A DNA stretch of 64,000 nt from Mytilus edulis (lineage: Eukaryota; Mollusca; Bivalvia; Mytilida; Mytilidae), in NCBI RefSeq assembly GCF_963676685.1, contig NC_092350.1, forward strand, positions 3,151,486 to 3,215,485, given 5' to 3'. Shown here piece by piece: positions 35,460-47,299 of this stretch. The position numbers and the translations under genes were made by a program. Under the pieces are notes generated by a model. The model was given only the letters and a program-made list of their open reading frames with translations, did not search any database and was not told the DNA's origin. Each line of letters opens with the position of its first letter. The first letter of the stretch is position 1.

Positions 35460-37845
35460 ACATCTACATTCTTTTTGCCTCCTAATTTAATATTTTATAT
35501 TATTAAATCATGTATATTTTACCCAAGTTTACGTATTTCTTGATGTTAAATATGACAATATATTTATCATTCTTCCTTAGTTCATCTCATATTGAGGTTA
35601 ATTTCCTTGGAAAATTGTGTAATTTATGTATGACTTTCCCAACTGTTGCTTAACAGTTTTTATACTTTGCTAACATTTATGGGTAAATCACCAGTAAGTG
35701 ATATTTACTACACGTAAAAACCATATAACAAGAAAATATTTTTTATCTGATAAAACTTTAAATTTATGCTGGCTTAGATAGTATATATATAGCTATATTA
35801 CTATACGAGGAAATAATGATTATTTGTGATAAAATATTCTTTTATATTTTAATGTATTGTATATATTTGAACAAATAAATGATTACCCGGTATATGAAGT
35901 AATATATCTCTTTGAATGTTCATAGTTATGGCTGTGTAGCAAACACAATAAGGAGAGGGAAATAAGGAGAAGAATATGTGTAAATAATGATAATGTGCTG
36001 TAAATATTTCTTAGACTGATTTTTGTTGGGGTGTAAGTGTAATGAATTGGCATTACAGGATGATATTGAGAATTGAAGAGCTAATTCTGAGTAAATGGTG
36101 ACAATATTCACAATACATTCAAATTCTTTATTAATTTTGAGCCTCACAGCTCATCAGTGTATTCAAATGCAAAATAAAACTATACCATACTACCATTATA
36201 CTGCAAACATCTTATGATACCAATGATGATGAGTACCAGTATTGTTTCTTTTATTCTGTGGTCTAAATTATCTATTTTACTGTTAATTAGATTGAGATCT
36301 CTAAGGACATGCAGGTTTATGTACATGATCTACGTCAGGAAACTTGCAAGTATTTGTCTATTGTCATATCCAAATCCTCTTTTGTAAGATATCGGATAGT
36401 TTTGATCAAGAGTAACACAACAGATGTGTCTTAGTGGATCATGAACTGCTGACTCTACAAGTGATCAGACATCACATCTGTTTTTTGCTAGGTTCATACT
36501 GTTCAATATTTATTTTTATGTGTAGAATTTGGCTATTGTTGTTATTTTTCTCATTATTCTTAGAAGGATTGAAACTTTCCCTAAGGCAACATTTTCTTCT
36601 TCCAAGATCAAGCTTCGATATCAACTGAATCTATTTACTCCGAAAAGTAGTGTTTTTTATTCTAGGTAATCAAGACTTTCCTCTACTCCTTGTTAATGTC
36701 ATTAGTATGAAGGAAAAGCAGCAATACCATTTCGATTTATTTTATTTGATTTTTTTATACTTTTTAAGTAACTTATATATAAAGAAAGAGATGTTTTTAA
36801 TACATCAGGGAGATAGCAGTTTAAGATCAAAAGACCAAGGGTTTGATTCTTGTATTATTTGTTAACATCATTAACTTTAATGACGTGATGTTTTGTACAC
36901 CAGACAAGTCGGAGCTTGTCACTTGGTAAAGACTCATATTTTCGTCTAAAGACTGTTGGTGAATATTAGATGTGAGTTTTTAAATGTTTTTAAAAATTCT
37001 GAAACAGCATTTGCCTTGTCGTTCCTCCTTGTGTCTAATGCATTTTCCAGACTAGGTAAATGACATGTTAAAAAAAAAAAGGGTGCGTTGAAAAATGGCA
37101 CTTTTATTGCAATGTTATAACACTAAGATGACAACATTTCATGACAAGAATTCAGTAAAAATAAATGCAAGAACATTCAGGTCTGAGAAATAAACAATAC
37201 AATAGTCCATTTCGACATGCTAACCACAGAATAAAAACGAACACGTAAAACAACATAAAACAGCACAAAAACGCAGCACCAGATCTACAAAATATGTTAC
37301 TTGTCTTACAATTGAAAAATGAACAATTATATCAAAACAAAATATGTATATTACATTTGGATCCAAAGAAAGATGGGGTTCATACTACCGTTAAATGTAA
37401 TTAATACAAAGATCAATTATGCACTTCTCTATTCAGGCTGTTCATTGGGCTTATATCATATCTATTTAAATCAATTATACAACTGTACATTTTATTAATT
37501 ATTTTGATCATTGTATATGGTGTCTTTATGCGATATCGTGCGTTTATATTTTGATAGATAATAGATCAAGTTGTTTGTAAGGTATGCTATATATTTTTTA
37601 TAGTTTTCAAAAAATCCACTCATGATTTTAATTCATCGTTCCATGTGTATTATTTTCAATCGATCGAATCATTCAATGAATTGCAAAAGTGTCTTCATAA
37701 TTTGTATTTTCATCGAGATTAAACCGTTATCGTAGGATAATATTACTGTCTTATATTGTATGAAATGGTTGATCTTTGAGTGTTCGTAAATTGGTTTAAG
37801 TGTATATCCTTCAAATGTTTTGAAAAAGCCATCTGAAGGTAAAAT
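35460..37845. other. Intergenic stretch without a supportable gene
   Basis: AT-rich sequence with only short open frames of no recognisable type. Parts of 35750-35880 (ATGCTGGCTTAGATAGTATA, GAGGAAATAATGATTATTTG) and 36960-37040 resemble 45238-45350 and 45440-45550, so some of it belongs to a low-copy diverged repeat. Confidence 0.5.
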
Positions 37846-37847
37846 GG

Positions 37848-38740
37848 AAAGGGAGAGTGTGTCAAAGAGATAACAACCTGTTAAAAAACAACCCAATGTC
37901 ACTAATGGCTCTTCAACACAGAGAGAAAATTCCTCACCCGGAGGTGGTTTTCAGTTGGTCCCCTAACATCTATATACATGTCTACAAATTCGCTTATTAG
38001 TCATTACACTTATTTCCGAAACATAAGTATGAACCATTTAGAAAAAATACACAAGACTAACAAAGACTCATGGGTCCTTACTTAGGTTAGATAAAAAGTT
38101 TGTGTCTGGGTTAAACATAGTTTGTCAGATCTCAACCCTCTCTCCTCACATCTAGCAAATTCGGAACAAACAAAAACAGACAGTAAATCCCAATAAAAAT
38201 TAAATTAAAGTCCGATGTTAGAATAAAGAGATAACCCACTCAAAAACAACCCAATGCCACTAATGGTTCTTCAACGTAGTGCAAAAATTACTGACCCGGA
38301 GGCGGCCTTCAGTTGGTCCTTTTTAAAACATCTATATATACAAATTCGCTTATTGGTCATCACACTTATCTCCGAAACATAAATATGAACCATTTAGAAA
38401 AATACACAATAAAATTGAGAATGGAAATGGGCAATGTTTCAAAGAGACAACAACCCGACCATTGAGCAGACAACAGCTAACAAAGACTCATAGTTCCTAA
38501 CTTAGGTTAGATAAAAAGTATGTGTCAGGTTAAAAGATAGTTTGTGAGATCTCAACCCTCCCTCCTCACTTCTAGCCAATGTGGAACAAACAAAAAGCAC
38601 AGCAATACACACAGTAAACCCCTTTAAAAAGAAAATCAAAGTCCGATGTTAGAAAAGGCAAAACAAGAGAGTGAGCAAAATGACAATGATCAATATAAAT
38701 ATTAGGAGACTACTGACAGTAGCTTACATGCCAGCGTCAG
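37848..38740 (-). repeat. Diverged copies of the Penelope-type 3' repeat, partly in tandem
   Basis: Two related segments (37848-38225 and 38222-38740). Each runs from an ACAACCCAATG.CACTAATGG-like or CAACCCGACC-like start through GACTAACAAAGACTCAT and GATCTCAACCCTC to AAGTCCGATGTTAG. The second begins AAAATTGAGAATGGAAATGG, the family terminus, near 38410, and ends at GACTACTGACAGTAGCTTAC. Orientation matches the minus-strand reverse transcriptase at 55263-57600. It ends about 450 bp before the first OLD-like gene. Confidence 0.75.
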
Positions 38741-38912
38741 ATATAATTCTATAATTCTTTTTAAGGAAAAAAACTAGGACTTAAAAAGAATGTCATTAAT
38801 GTATCTATTAAGCATACACCAATGGCAGTAAGTTCTTAGTATTGAAGACCTTGTCACTGCGATAAGCCACTAGTCTTAATGCCACCTGTTTAGAATGTCG
38901 ATAATATAAGCT

Positions 38913-39045
38913 CGTTACATAGTGTTCTAGTTAACTAATACGACATGTATGGGGGTTAGTAAATTTCGATCTCATCTTATATGAAATTGAAATTTACTAA
39001 CCCCTTTTGTATCGTATTAGATCACAAGAACACTATGTTACTAAT
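38913..39045. repeat. ~130-bp palindromic MITE upstream of OLD-like copy 1
   Basis: TTACATAGTGTTCTAG, TAATACGACATGTATG and GGGGTTAGTAAATTTC face GAAATTTACTAACCCC, TTTTGTATCGTATTAG and AAGAACACTATGTTAC. Arms are ~55 bp with a short loop. It lies about 150 bp upstream of the coding exon, so it may fall in the leader intron or promoter. Confidence 0.8.
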
Positions 39046-39192
39046 AATATTTAGTGCCTCGAAAAGGAAAGTGTAAAACATAAATTTGTATGGTTTAGGA
39101 AAAGCAAGAGTAAAATATAACATGCAATCTGAACCAAAGCCGCAAAGACTGAAAAAATAAGACTAATAATATAAATAATTTATATATTGTAG

Positions 39193-41043
39193 ATGTTAAG
39201 GCAAATGCTGTTCAAGAATTTTATCCACTTCAAAGAATTTCAATTGTTGACTTTTGAGAATGGTTCACATTTTTTCATTGGGGCTAATTCTTCAGGAAAA
39301 ACAAGTGCATCAGAATTAATCAGAAGATGCATGCCATCCGATATCAACACTTCAATATCATCGTCATATGACGAAAATAAAAATGCTTATGCTTTTTGTA
39401 AATTTGATGTACCATCTGCTACAAGAATAGAAAACTTTAAAAACATATCCAGCGTCTACTCCGGTGTGGTTAAAACAACAGATAAAATTCATGTCAAAAT
39501 AATATGCCTCCAAAAGCAGAAGTTCCATGGGTCCGTTATTAAAGTTATCGCTCATACTATCGGGGACAAAGACAAGCTTACAGAAATATACCAAGTGACA
39601 ACCAATGCGGAAACATCGAAAAAACTGACTGAAATTCTAACAAGCATTTTCTCATCTTCGACAACAAATAACCAAACTTATTTTGAACAAAACTTTATCA
39701 AAATAATTTTTGGGTCCGGAGAGAATCTGCCGTCAATAACAGACGAGGAAATAAAAAGATATTGGACAGAAGGAAATATAACTGTTAGGAAATTCAAAAA
39801 GAATTTGGCATCTATGCAGTTTCTAGAAGATATAGAATCAATTTATGTTGCTACAATGGCTATGAGAGCCATTGGTCCTCTGCAATGGACGAAGAGTGAT
39901 AAAATTCAAAACAAAGACGAAAATTATCGGGAGACATGTGTAAAGGCCGAAATTCTTAAAGAACTAATGACGTCAAAAGATGTCCGTAAAGAAAAAGAAA
40001 AGCGCATATTTAATTTCCTCACTCATCCATTTCAATACGTGTTTACTCTAATGCCTACAGGACTAATAACTATAAGAGAAAAACATTCTAAATTTGAATT
40101 TCCTCTCCTGAAAACCCCTGAAGGTATTATCGAAGCTAAACAGTTCTCGCTTATAATGGCGAATAAAGTTTTCCACACAATTTGCCTAGAAGAACCTGAC
40201 CGATGCATGCATCCACAGATGGTCGAAAGGATGCGAGATACATTCCAAAGTGAAAGTGAGAACAAAGTAGTAATCATTATATCCCGTAATCCTTTCCTTA
40301 TATACAGCATTACTGCAAAAACTACTAGTGTGTTCTTCCGAAAAATCCAACAAACGCCATCTCAAGTTCAATGTGGTATTATGTCAATTGAAGATATTAG
40401 TAGACAAATAACTGATGTGGATAATCTAAAGAAATTATTATTCGCAACTAAAGTGTTGTGCGTAGATGGTAAAACAGATAAAATACTAATTGAAGGTCTA
40501 TTTGACCTTATTTCTAAAAGTCAAATTACAAACCCAATGAAAAACACGATATGATTAGCCATCAACTGATAGTCCTTGGGTCTAAAACATCTGATTTTCC
40601 AGTCAGGAACTTTTGTAAACAGACAAGTATGCCTTGTAAATTAGTTTTCGATAGGGACATCTATGTCCAATTGTACAACAGCAAAAACCAGACCAAACCA
40701 GTTAAAATTCACCTACATGGGGATGCTGAAGAAGACTACTCAAGATTTTTTAACAAACCGATTCAATAGTTTCTTGATCATTCAAATGGTTTCCATAAAA
40801 TGTCAGAAGAATTATACAAAAAGGGATTTTCTTTTGGAAATTTGGCGATTTGGAGGACACTATCGTGGATGTTTTATTCAAAGTAACTCCAGAGAAACAA
40901 AGCCATATATTTGATGAACATTTCCCAGGATTGACCAAACAAAAAATTAAAAAGAAACTATAAAACATCACAGGCGACAAATTAGAAATTCTCGCGAATG
41001 CAGTTATAGAGAGTAAGGAAGGTATCAGTTTTCAAGTTTTCTA
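39193..41043 (+). pseudogene. OLD-like ATPase/Toprim gene, copy 1 (nuclease half disabled)
   Basis: The coding exon starts with ATG directly after TATATTGTAG, as in copy 2. An intact 453-codon frame (39193-40554) holds the ATPase part: Walker A FIGANSSGKTSA near residues 28-39, the AMRAIGPLQWT segment, a MANKVFHTICLEEPDRCMHP Walker B/signature block, and the start of Toprim (LCVDGKTDKILIEGLF). A frameshift near 40520-40550 then moves the rest (SHQLIVLGSKTSDFPVRNF, LVFDRDIYV with its DxD) to another frame (40551-40769). A stop follows FFNKPIQ, and further shifts scramble the LED region. The tail (DKLEILANAVIESK) ends near 41043. Two key differences from copy 2: the switch histidine is Arg (ISRNPFLI versus VSHNPFLI), and the first Toprim acid is Asp (VDGKTD) rather than Glu. 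It is either a pseudogene or a truncated ATPase-only protein. No selection test could be made. Confidence 0.85.
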
Positions 41044-41074
41044 AAACTTTAATTAATTAGAACTAACGATAAAT

Positions 41075-41440
41075 AAACTCGTCATAGATACCAGGACTAA
41101 GTTTTGTATATATGCCAGACGCGCGTTTCGTCTACAAAAGACTCATCAGTGACGTTCGAATCCAAAAAAGTTTAAAAGGGCCAAATAAAGTACGAAGTTG
41201 AAGAGCATTGAGGACCAAAAATCCTAAAAGTTTTGCCAAATCCAGCTAAGGTAATCTATGCCTGAGGTAGAAAAGCCTTAGTATTTCAAAAATTCTAAAT
41301 TTTGTAAACAGTATTTATAAATATAACCATATCAGTGATAATTTATGTCAGCACAAAAAGCGCTGACTACTAGGCTGGTGATACCCTCGGGGAAATAAAT
41401 CTCCACCAGCAGTGGCATCGATGAACGCACGCTGTAATTC
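41075..41440 (-). repeat. Hammerhead-bearing tandem-type repeat unit (copy at 41 kb)
   Basis: A ~365-bp unit contains, on the plus strand, ATACCAGGACTAAGTTTTG, GCCAGACGCGCGTTTCGTCT, AAAGTACGAAGTTGAAGAGC, ATTGAGGACC, CTACTAGGCTGGTGATACCC and CACCAGCAGTGGCATCGATG. Related units are at 46476-46835, 47870-48060, 49970-50345, 53735-53885 and, reversed, at 56470-56822 and 57700-57840. Copies are circularly permuted relative to each other, which implies a tandem or circular source molecule. Confidence 0.8.
41110..41155 (-). ncRNA. Hammerhead ribozyme-like motif
   Basis: On the minus strand: CTGATGAG, stem II GTCT/AGAC with a 5-nt loop, GAAAC, then stem III CGC...GGC leading to a TA that would be the cleavage site. 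The conserved CUGAUGA and GAAA boxes are intact. Stem III has one C-A mismatch, and pairing in stem I next to the core is weak, so activity is doubtful. Hammerheads are known in Penelope-like retroelements and in metazoan retrozymes. Confidence 0.6.
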
Positions 41441-41985
41441 AATCATTATTGGAACAAGAATTCGTCCAAAAATGCAACAAGTCCTCCAAAAAGGGTGGCA
41501 TGTATTAATGAGCAAAGTAGAGCTAATTTAAATCCAAACCAAACAACTGTAATACTTGAAGAGATTACAATTACTAACAATTCACTTAACTGAAATTAAA
41601 TTAATTCAATATGATTTAAAAAAATCTGGGTGCATATTGGACCGAGTATATTGTATATCTGATATAAAAAAAGAAGATGTGATATAATTGGAAATGAGAC
41701 ATTTCTTCACAATGACGATGAAGTTAATTGAGATTGTTATAACACAGCGTTAATAAAATTGAGACTGGAAATGGGGATTGTGTTAAAGAGACAAATGTAT
41801 ACTCGAATTGCATATAATGTTCAATAGAATATGACAAACTTGTAAGAGTTGTTGTGAAAAGGAATATTAAACCAATTTTAAACCTTTTTGTATCACAATT
41901 ATTGTGAATGAAAAGTAAAATCACAAAAATACTGAACTCTTTTTCTTTTTTTCTCATTATCGGCTTATTAGTTAATGATTATATA

Positions 41986-43280
41986 CACATGGAAAAAAGT
42001 ATTACAACACCAAATTGAAATTCAAATTAAAAAAAAACTCTTTATTTTTTTTGTGATATAAATTGTTGAAATAGAACTAGGTAAATATTATGTAAATCTC
42101 ACCTGAGTTTAATCAATAAATATTGAATCGATAAGTTCTTATCTGCACATGCAGCAACTGTACCCGTAAACAATAAAGATGTTTTTATCCTCATTGCTTT
42201 CAATATTTCAATAACCAAGTTTATAAATTTATGTGATTGACACCTTGAAATTGGTCTTATACAACTCTCAACTGCAGCAAGATGGCAGATTATCAGCATG
42301 AGAGAAGCAGCTATGTCGCTGTTACAATTGGACGTATTATTGGTCATCACCATTCCACTATAAGTCGTCTTGAGAATACAAATTAGGCAACAAACGATGT
42401 TTAAGACCTTCCGAGATAAAAAAAAAAAAGAAAAAAGACCCCGATAACTTCTGCTAGGGAAAATCAAGCATAATGAAAGTTAGTCAGAAGGAGTTCGAAA
42501 CCAATACAATCCTCAAAAGAGAGTGGTAGTCATATAGGAGTCTTTAAACAAGAACTATTCGAGATCTACTCATCGCGACTGGTTATCATGCGATAAGACC
42601 ATTTTTTAAACCTTTGCTCACGATCAGACACACAGTTGCCCTTATCCAATGTAGTGCAGAGCTCGCCAAAGGTGGAAATTAGCATCGCGGAGGAAGATCC
42701 ATTCTTACAATGAAATTCTGTTTATCTTCCTTGGATCGATCGTAACCCGGATTTGAACCATATCGAGCATTTATGGGACACTATTGGGCGTAAAGTGCGC
42801 GTAAGGACAACCCTGTTCAAACAAGTCATGACATAAACAATGGCCTTCATCAGGAATGGTTGCTGCTACCTAAGCAACAAATAAGTCGACTTATGACATG
42901 AATCAGAAGACGTTAAGAGGCGGTTATCCGTTTGAATGGAGGCTGCTCACAAAGTACTAATTCTTTGGCGTATAACGATCAACGATGATGTGAACAATCA
43001 TCTTAAGATTAATTTTGAAATATCTGAAATTGTAATGTTCGACTACAGTAAAAGTTGCAAAATGCATTTTTTTGTACAAAAAACACTTCCATTTGCTATA
43101 TAAATTGTTGTTAGATAAACACTTTTTTTCATAAATTGTTTTGTTAGTTTTAATGCCAATGTTATCATTAACTTTGTTTCAATATCAATTTACAATTATT
43201 TTATCATATTCCATCCAAAATAAGAGGCTAATTTTTCATGTTTTAAAAATTCAAGGTGTTGCAATACTTTTTTCCATGTG
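41986..43280 (+). mobile_element. Tc1/mariner-type transposon, inactive
   Basis: Terminal inverted repeats CACATGGAAAAAAGTATTAC...ACACC and GGTGTTGCAATACTTTTTTC CATGTG are bordered by TA dinucleotides. On the plus strand a broken transposase reads in several frames: a DNA-binding-domain remnant near 42240-42340; LNHIEHLWDTIGRKVR near 42747-42795, the typical block before the last catalytic acid; and TRRRLRGGYPFEWRL-like sequence near 42905-42945. Stops and shifts throughout make it dead. The 122-residue minus-strand frame at 42099-42467 is a shadow. Confidence 0.88.
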
Positions 43281-43344
43281 TATATTTACTAGTAAATCTA
43301 CTGTCCTGTTACTTTTAATCATGCCCACAGTGTACCCATAATAA

Positions 43345-43450
43345 CATTAACGGTATCAATTTTTCTGCACCAGATGCGCATTCCGACAATACATGTCTCT
43401 TCAGTGATGCTCGTGGCCAAAATATGTAAAATCCAAAGCTTATATAACTG
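43345..43450 (-). ncRNA. Fragment of the second hammerhead-like repeat type
   Basis: On the minus strand it reads GCCACGAGCATCACTGAAGA, GACATGTATTGTC, GGAATGCGCATCTG, GTGCAGAAAAATTG and ATACCGTTAATG. CTGAAGA fits the hammerhead CUGANGA box and GACA/TGTC fits stem II, but the GAAA box is GGAA here. The same sequence with an intact GAAA is at 56746-56795. Confidence 0.5.
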
Positions 43451-43582
43451 ACTGTTGAAATGCATGTGTCCCATTGTCATCTGTGCCCATGATCCAGCAG
43501 TTTACTTAAATGAATCTGTAATGATATTGAAACAAACTTTCTAATCGATATGAATGAGGATTATATTTCCTTAATGATTTTT

Positions 43583-44442
43583 GCCGAGCCTTCGACTTTA
43601 GTCGAAAAAGCGAGACTAAGCGATCCTACATTCCGTCGTCGTCGGTGTAGTCGGCGGCGTCCACAAATATTCACTCTGTGGTTAAAGTTTTTGAAATTTT
43701 AATAACTTTCTTAAACTATACTGGATTTCTACCAAACTTGGACAGAAGCTTGTTTATGATCATAAGATAGTATCCAGATGTAAATTTTGTAAAAATAAAA
43801 TTCCATTTTTTCCGTATTTTACTTATAAATGGACTTAGTTTTTCTGCGGGGAAACATTACATTCACTCTGTGGTTAAAGTTTTTAAAATTTTAATAACTT
43901 TCTTAAACTATCCTGGGTTTGTACCAAACTTAGACAGAAGCTTATTTATAATCATAAGATAGTATCAAGGAGTAAATTTTGTAAAAAAATAAATCCATTT
44001 TGTCCGTATTTTACTTTTAAATGGACTTAGTTTTTCTGCGGGGAAACATTACATTCACTCTGTGGTTAAAGTTTTTAAAATTTTAATAACTTCCTTAAAC
44101 TATACTGGGTTTGTACCAAACTTGTACAGAAGCTTATTTGTGATCATAAGATAGTATCCAGAAGTAAATTTTGTAAAAAGATAACTCCATTTTTTTCTGT
44201 ATTTTACTTTTAAAAGGACTTAGATATTCTTCCAGTTAACATTACATACAGTCTGCAGTTAAAGTTTTCAAAACATTTATTTGATTCATTAACTATCCTA
44301 AATTTTTACCAAACTTGGACAGAAGCTTCTTACAATCATAAGATAAAATCAAGAGGAATATTTTTATTGATTTTTTTCCTCATTTTTGTTGAGCCTGCGA
44401 AAAGTAGGCGAGACACTGGGTTCCACGGAACCCTTACAAATT
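43583..44442 (+). repeat. ~860-bp composite repeat with four ~185-bp subunits (copy 2)
   Basis: Same start (TTTAGTCGAAAAAGCGAGAC), subunits and end (AAAAGTAGGCGAGACACTGG, GTTCCACGGAACCC) as the copy in NUP35 intron 8. The two copies are close enough to align by eye over their full length. Confidence 0.9.
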
Positions 44443-45235
44443 TTTTTCTAGTTGCAATCAGATACAAAAGCTTTTCAAACTCAGCTTGATAATATAACCG
44501 AAGACGTATCATCAGAAATTAAAGATGTTTGTGCGTTTAAAGGGAGCGTACGTACCTTACTACTATCTTGTATCTGCTATTGATAATTGACTGAGGATTG
44601 GAACATCCACTAGCAAGTACGTTTTAAAAAAAAGTTTGAATTTATATTGTCAATATAATAGACTTAAATGGGCTCTTGTATATGTGAGAGGTTTAGCTAT
44701 CTAAAATAGCAGTTTAATCCACCGTTTTCTACATAAGTAATTCCTGTATGTACCAAGTCAGACAAATACACCACACCTTCAGAACAAACTGTACAAATCG
44801 GACGAAATGAAGAAGTTCATGGATTTAGTTACATCTCTGGTGAAAAGTGGTTTCATTGACCATCATATTACATTTCTTAATTTTTAAATTCAATCACCAG
44901 ATCAATCAACATTATTTGTTTTTCGTATATTTTTGTAGTTAAATCAAGTTTGTTTTTATACTCTTTTGAATTGTATTTGTACCCACTGTTCCAGGAAGGG
45001 TAATGTTGAGCAATCATAACCATGTTAAACCCCGTCATACTTTATATGTGCCTGCTTTAAATAAAGTACCTGTCATGTATTGGTTTTATTGTTTGCTGTC
45101 TACCATATCTGTTTTTTATGAATTGGGTTGTACGAATATAAACAAAAACAAAAACGCAAAGTACCGTTCATAAGAACGTCAGTTACGTCAACATTCTTTG
45201 CAGTATTTTCTGTCTGATTCAACGCGTAACCCATA
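44443..45235. other. Stretch without a supportable gene
   Basis: No recognisable exon, family repeat or RNA gene. Only short open frames. Confidence 0.5.
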
Positions 45236-45237
45236 GT

Positions 45238-46400
45238 AAAACTTTAAGTAATGCTGGCTTGTAAGATAATATGTATAGTTGTATTACATTACAAACAACA
45301 AAATAATGATGATTTGTGTGATAAATAATCTTATTTTTATATATTTAAACAAAAACATATTTATATCAGTTGAATGAATTCGTATTAGGGGAGGGAAGTA
45401 GACCTCCATGTCTATCTTTTCATAAACTCAGAATTAAACATATGGTAAAGAAGTTAAGTCTTTGATAAAAGACCATCTGGTGATCTTTTATATGTGATTT
45501 TTCAAATGTTTCCCGAAAAAAAATCAGATATATAGTCTTTGCATTGTGTCTTAAACTTTCCTTTATTATACTATCTTCCATAATCAAAAGAATCTTAAAC
45601 CAATAAAAGAACTTTTGAAGAGGATGATTAGAAACAGATTGATCTTTGAACTGTTTTACTGAAGACGTATATTTTTAGATGAAATCTAATATTACTAAAT
45701 ATCAATGTGCAGTTTGGGGAAGGAATGTTGGTTATATATCTTCCTGTTTTATTCATTTGTTTGAACTTCACCTGTACAGCACAAAAGACGCACCTATTGT
45801 CGCACGAAGAATAATCTTTTAGATTTGATAGTGTTTAGTTCCATATAGTTTTAGAAAACTTGAAGCATTTAGAACATTGCACGATCCTTTCCTTTAAATT
45901 TCATTTATTGCATATTAAAAGTCAAGTGATAATTTTAATTTGACATTTTATTCAAACACACGTTGTCCGGAATACAAAGACCTTTTTATAACTCCTCATC
46001 CCAAAGTGATTCCAATGAGAATGGGTTCTATAATTGGAATTTTAAAACACGTGATGAAGAAGAAAAAGAAGAAGTTGGTCGATATTTTGATATGTATATC
46101 TTTATTTTAAATTGTTTGTATAACCGTAAAGTAATTTTTATATCAGTTGTCAATATTTAAACAGCTTGATACCAATAATATGTCAGTGATCTATATTGCA
46201 GATCGACATGTACATTGTACCTCATATTACATTATTAGAAACAAGGACTTGTTTATAATAACATTGACCTTGATCACTTCATGTTTACTGCGCATTTCAC
46301 AGTTTTAGTAAACAAGGCAAATGTTAGCTTATTTTCATTTTAGCAATATCAGGTTTTACGCAAAAAGGAGCAACTAAATTATGCCCAAAATGTTTACACT
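45238..46400. repeat. Diverged segmental repeat, unit 1
   Basis: Contains in order ATGCTGGCTTGTAAGATAAT, AATCTTAAACCAATAAAAGA, GTTGGTCGATATTTTGATAT, ATCAGTTGTCAATATTTAAA, TGATCTATATTGCAGATC, ACATGTACATTGTACCTCAT, AACAAGGACTTG and CATGTTTACTGCGCATTTCA. Subsets in the same order recur at 47300-48490, 51050-51330, 51830-52320 and 53490-53700. No intact frame. Confidence 0.65.
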
Positions 46401-46475
46401 CGCCACTGTACACGTATAGCTTACAACAATAACATAGCGATCATTGATCTACAATTTATTGCTCGAAAAAGGTAA

Positions 46476-46845
46476 AAAAAAAAAAGGCCTAATAAAGTAC
46501 GAAGTTGAAGAGCATTGAGGACCAACATTCCTAAAAGTTTTGCCAATTACAGCCAAGGTAATATATTCCTGAGATAGAAAAGCCTAAGTGTTTCAAAATT
46601 TATAAAGTTTTGTAAACATACAATTTATAAAGTTTTGTAAACATACAATTTATAAATATGACCATATCGATGATAATTCATGTCAGCACAGAAGTGCGGA
46701 CTACTGGGCTTGTGATACTCTCGAGGAATCAAAACTCTACCAGCAGTGGCATCGACCCAGTGGTTGTAAATAAACTCATCAAAGATACCAGGATTGAATT
46801 GTGTACTTACGCCAGACGCGCGTTTCGTACAACTGTGTGTGAGCA
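46476..46845 (-). repeat. Hammerhead-type repeat unit, circularly permuted copy
   Basis: Order here is AAAGTACGAAGTTGAAGAGC first, then CAGCAGTGGCATCGACCCAG, then GATACCAGGATTGAA and GCCAGACGCGCGTTTCGTAC. This is a rotation of the 41075 copy. The ribozyme region (46808-46845, minus) keeps GAAAC and stem III but has lost the CTGATGA box. A 27-bp segment (ACAATTTATAAAGTTTTGTA) is duplicated at 46592-46650. Confidence 0.75.
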
Positions 46846-46899
46846 AAGCATAAGAATGTGAAAATGGTTTTTTTTTGTATTTTGATTTTCAAAAACAGA

Positions 46900-47240
46900 T
46901 ATATTTTCTACATTGGTTAGAGGTATAGGGGGAGAGTTGAGATCTCACAAACATGTTTAATCCCGCCGCATGTTTGCGCCTGTCCCAAGTCAGAGCCTCT
47001 GGCCTTTGTTAGTGTTGTATTATTTTAATTTTAGTTTCTTGTGTACAATTTGGAAATTAGTATGGCGTTCATTATCACTGAACTAGTATATATTTGTTCA
47101 GGGGCCAGCTGAAGGACGCCTCTGGGTGCGGGAATTTCTCGCTACATTGAAGACCTGTTGGTGACCTTCTGCTGTTGTTTTTTCAATGGTCGGGTTGTTG
47201 TCTATTTGGCACATTCCCCATTTCCATTCTCAATTTAATA
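46900..47240 (+). repeat. Penelope-type 3' repeat, plus-strand copy
   Basis: It runs GGGGGAGAGTTGAGATCTCA, GCCTGTCCCAAGTCAGAGCC, TAGTATGGCGTTCATTATCA, GGTGACCTTCTGCTGTTG and TTGGCACATTCCCCATTTCC, ending ATTCTCAATTTAAT. It is the reverse complement of 54728-55080 and shares its terminus. Confidence 0.85.
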
Positions 47241-47299
47241 TAATGTAAGTGAGGGATATTTGCGAACAATACCATTCAAGGACATACCCTACCATAACA

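Noticed and set aside
40750..40980. Minus-strand 76-residue frame over OLD-like copy 1
   Set aside because: It is antisense to the clearly homologous, broken C-terminal part of the OLD-like gene.
42099..42467. 122-residue minus-strand gene
   Set aside because: It is a shadow of the plus-strand Tc1 transposase remnant between matching inverted ends.
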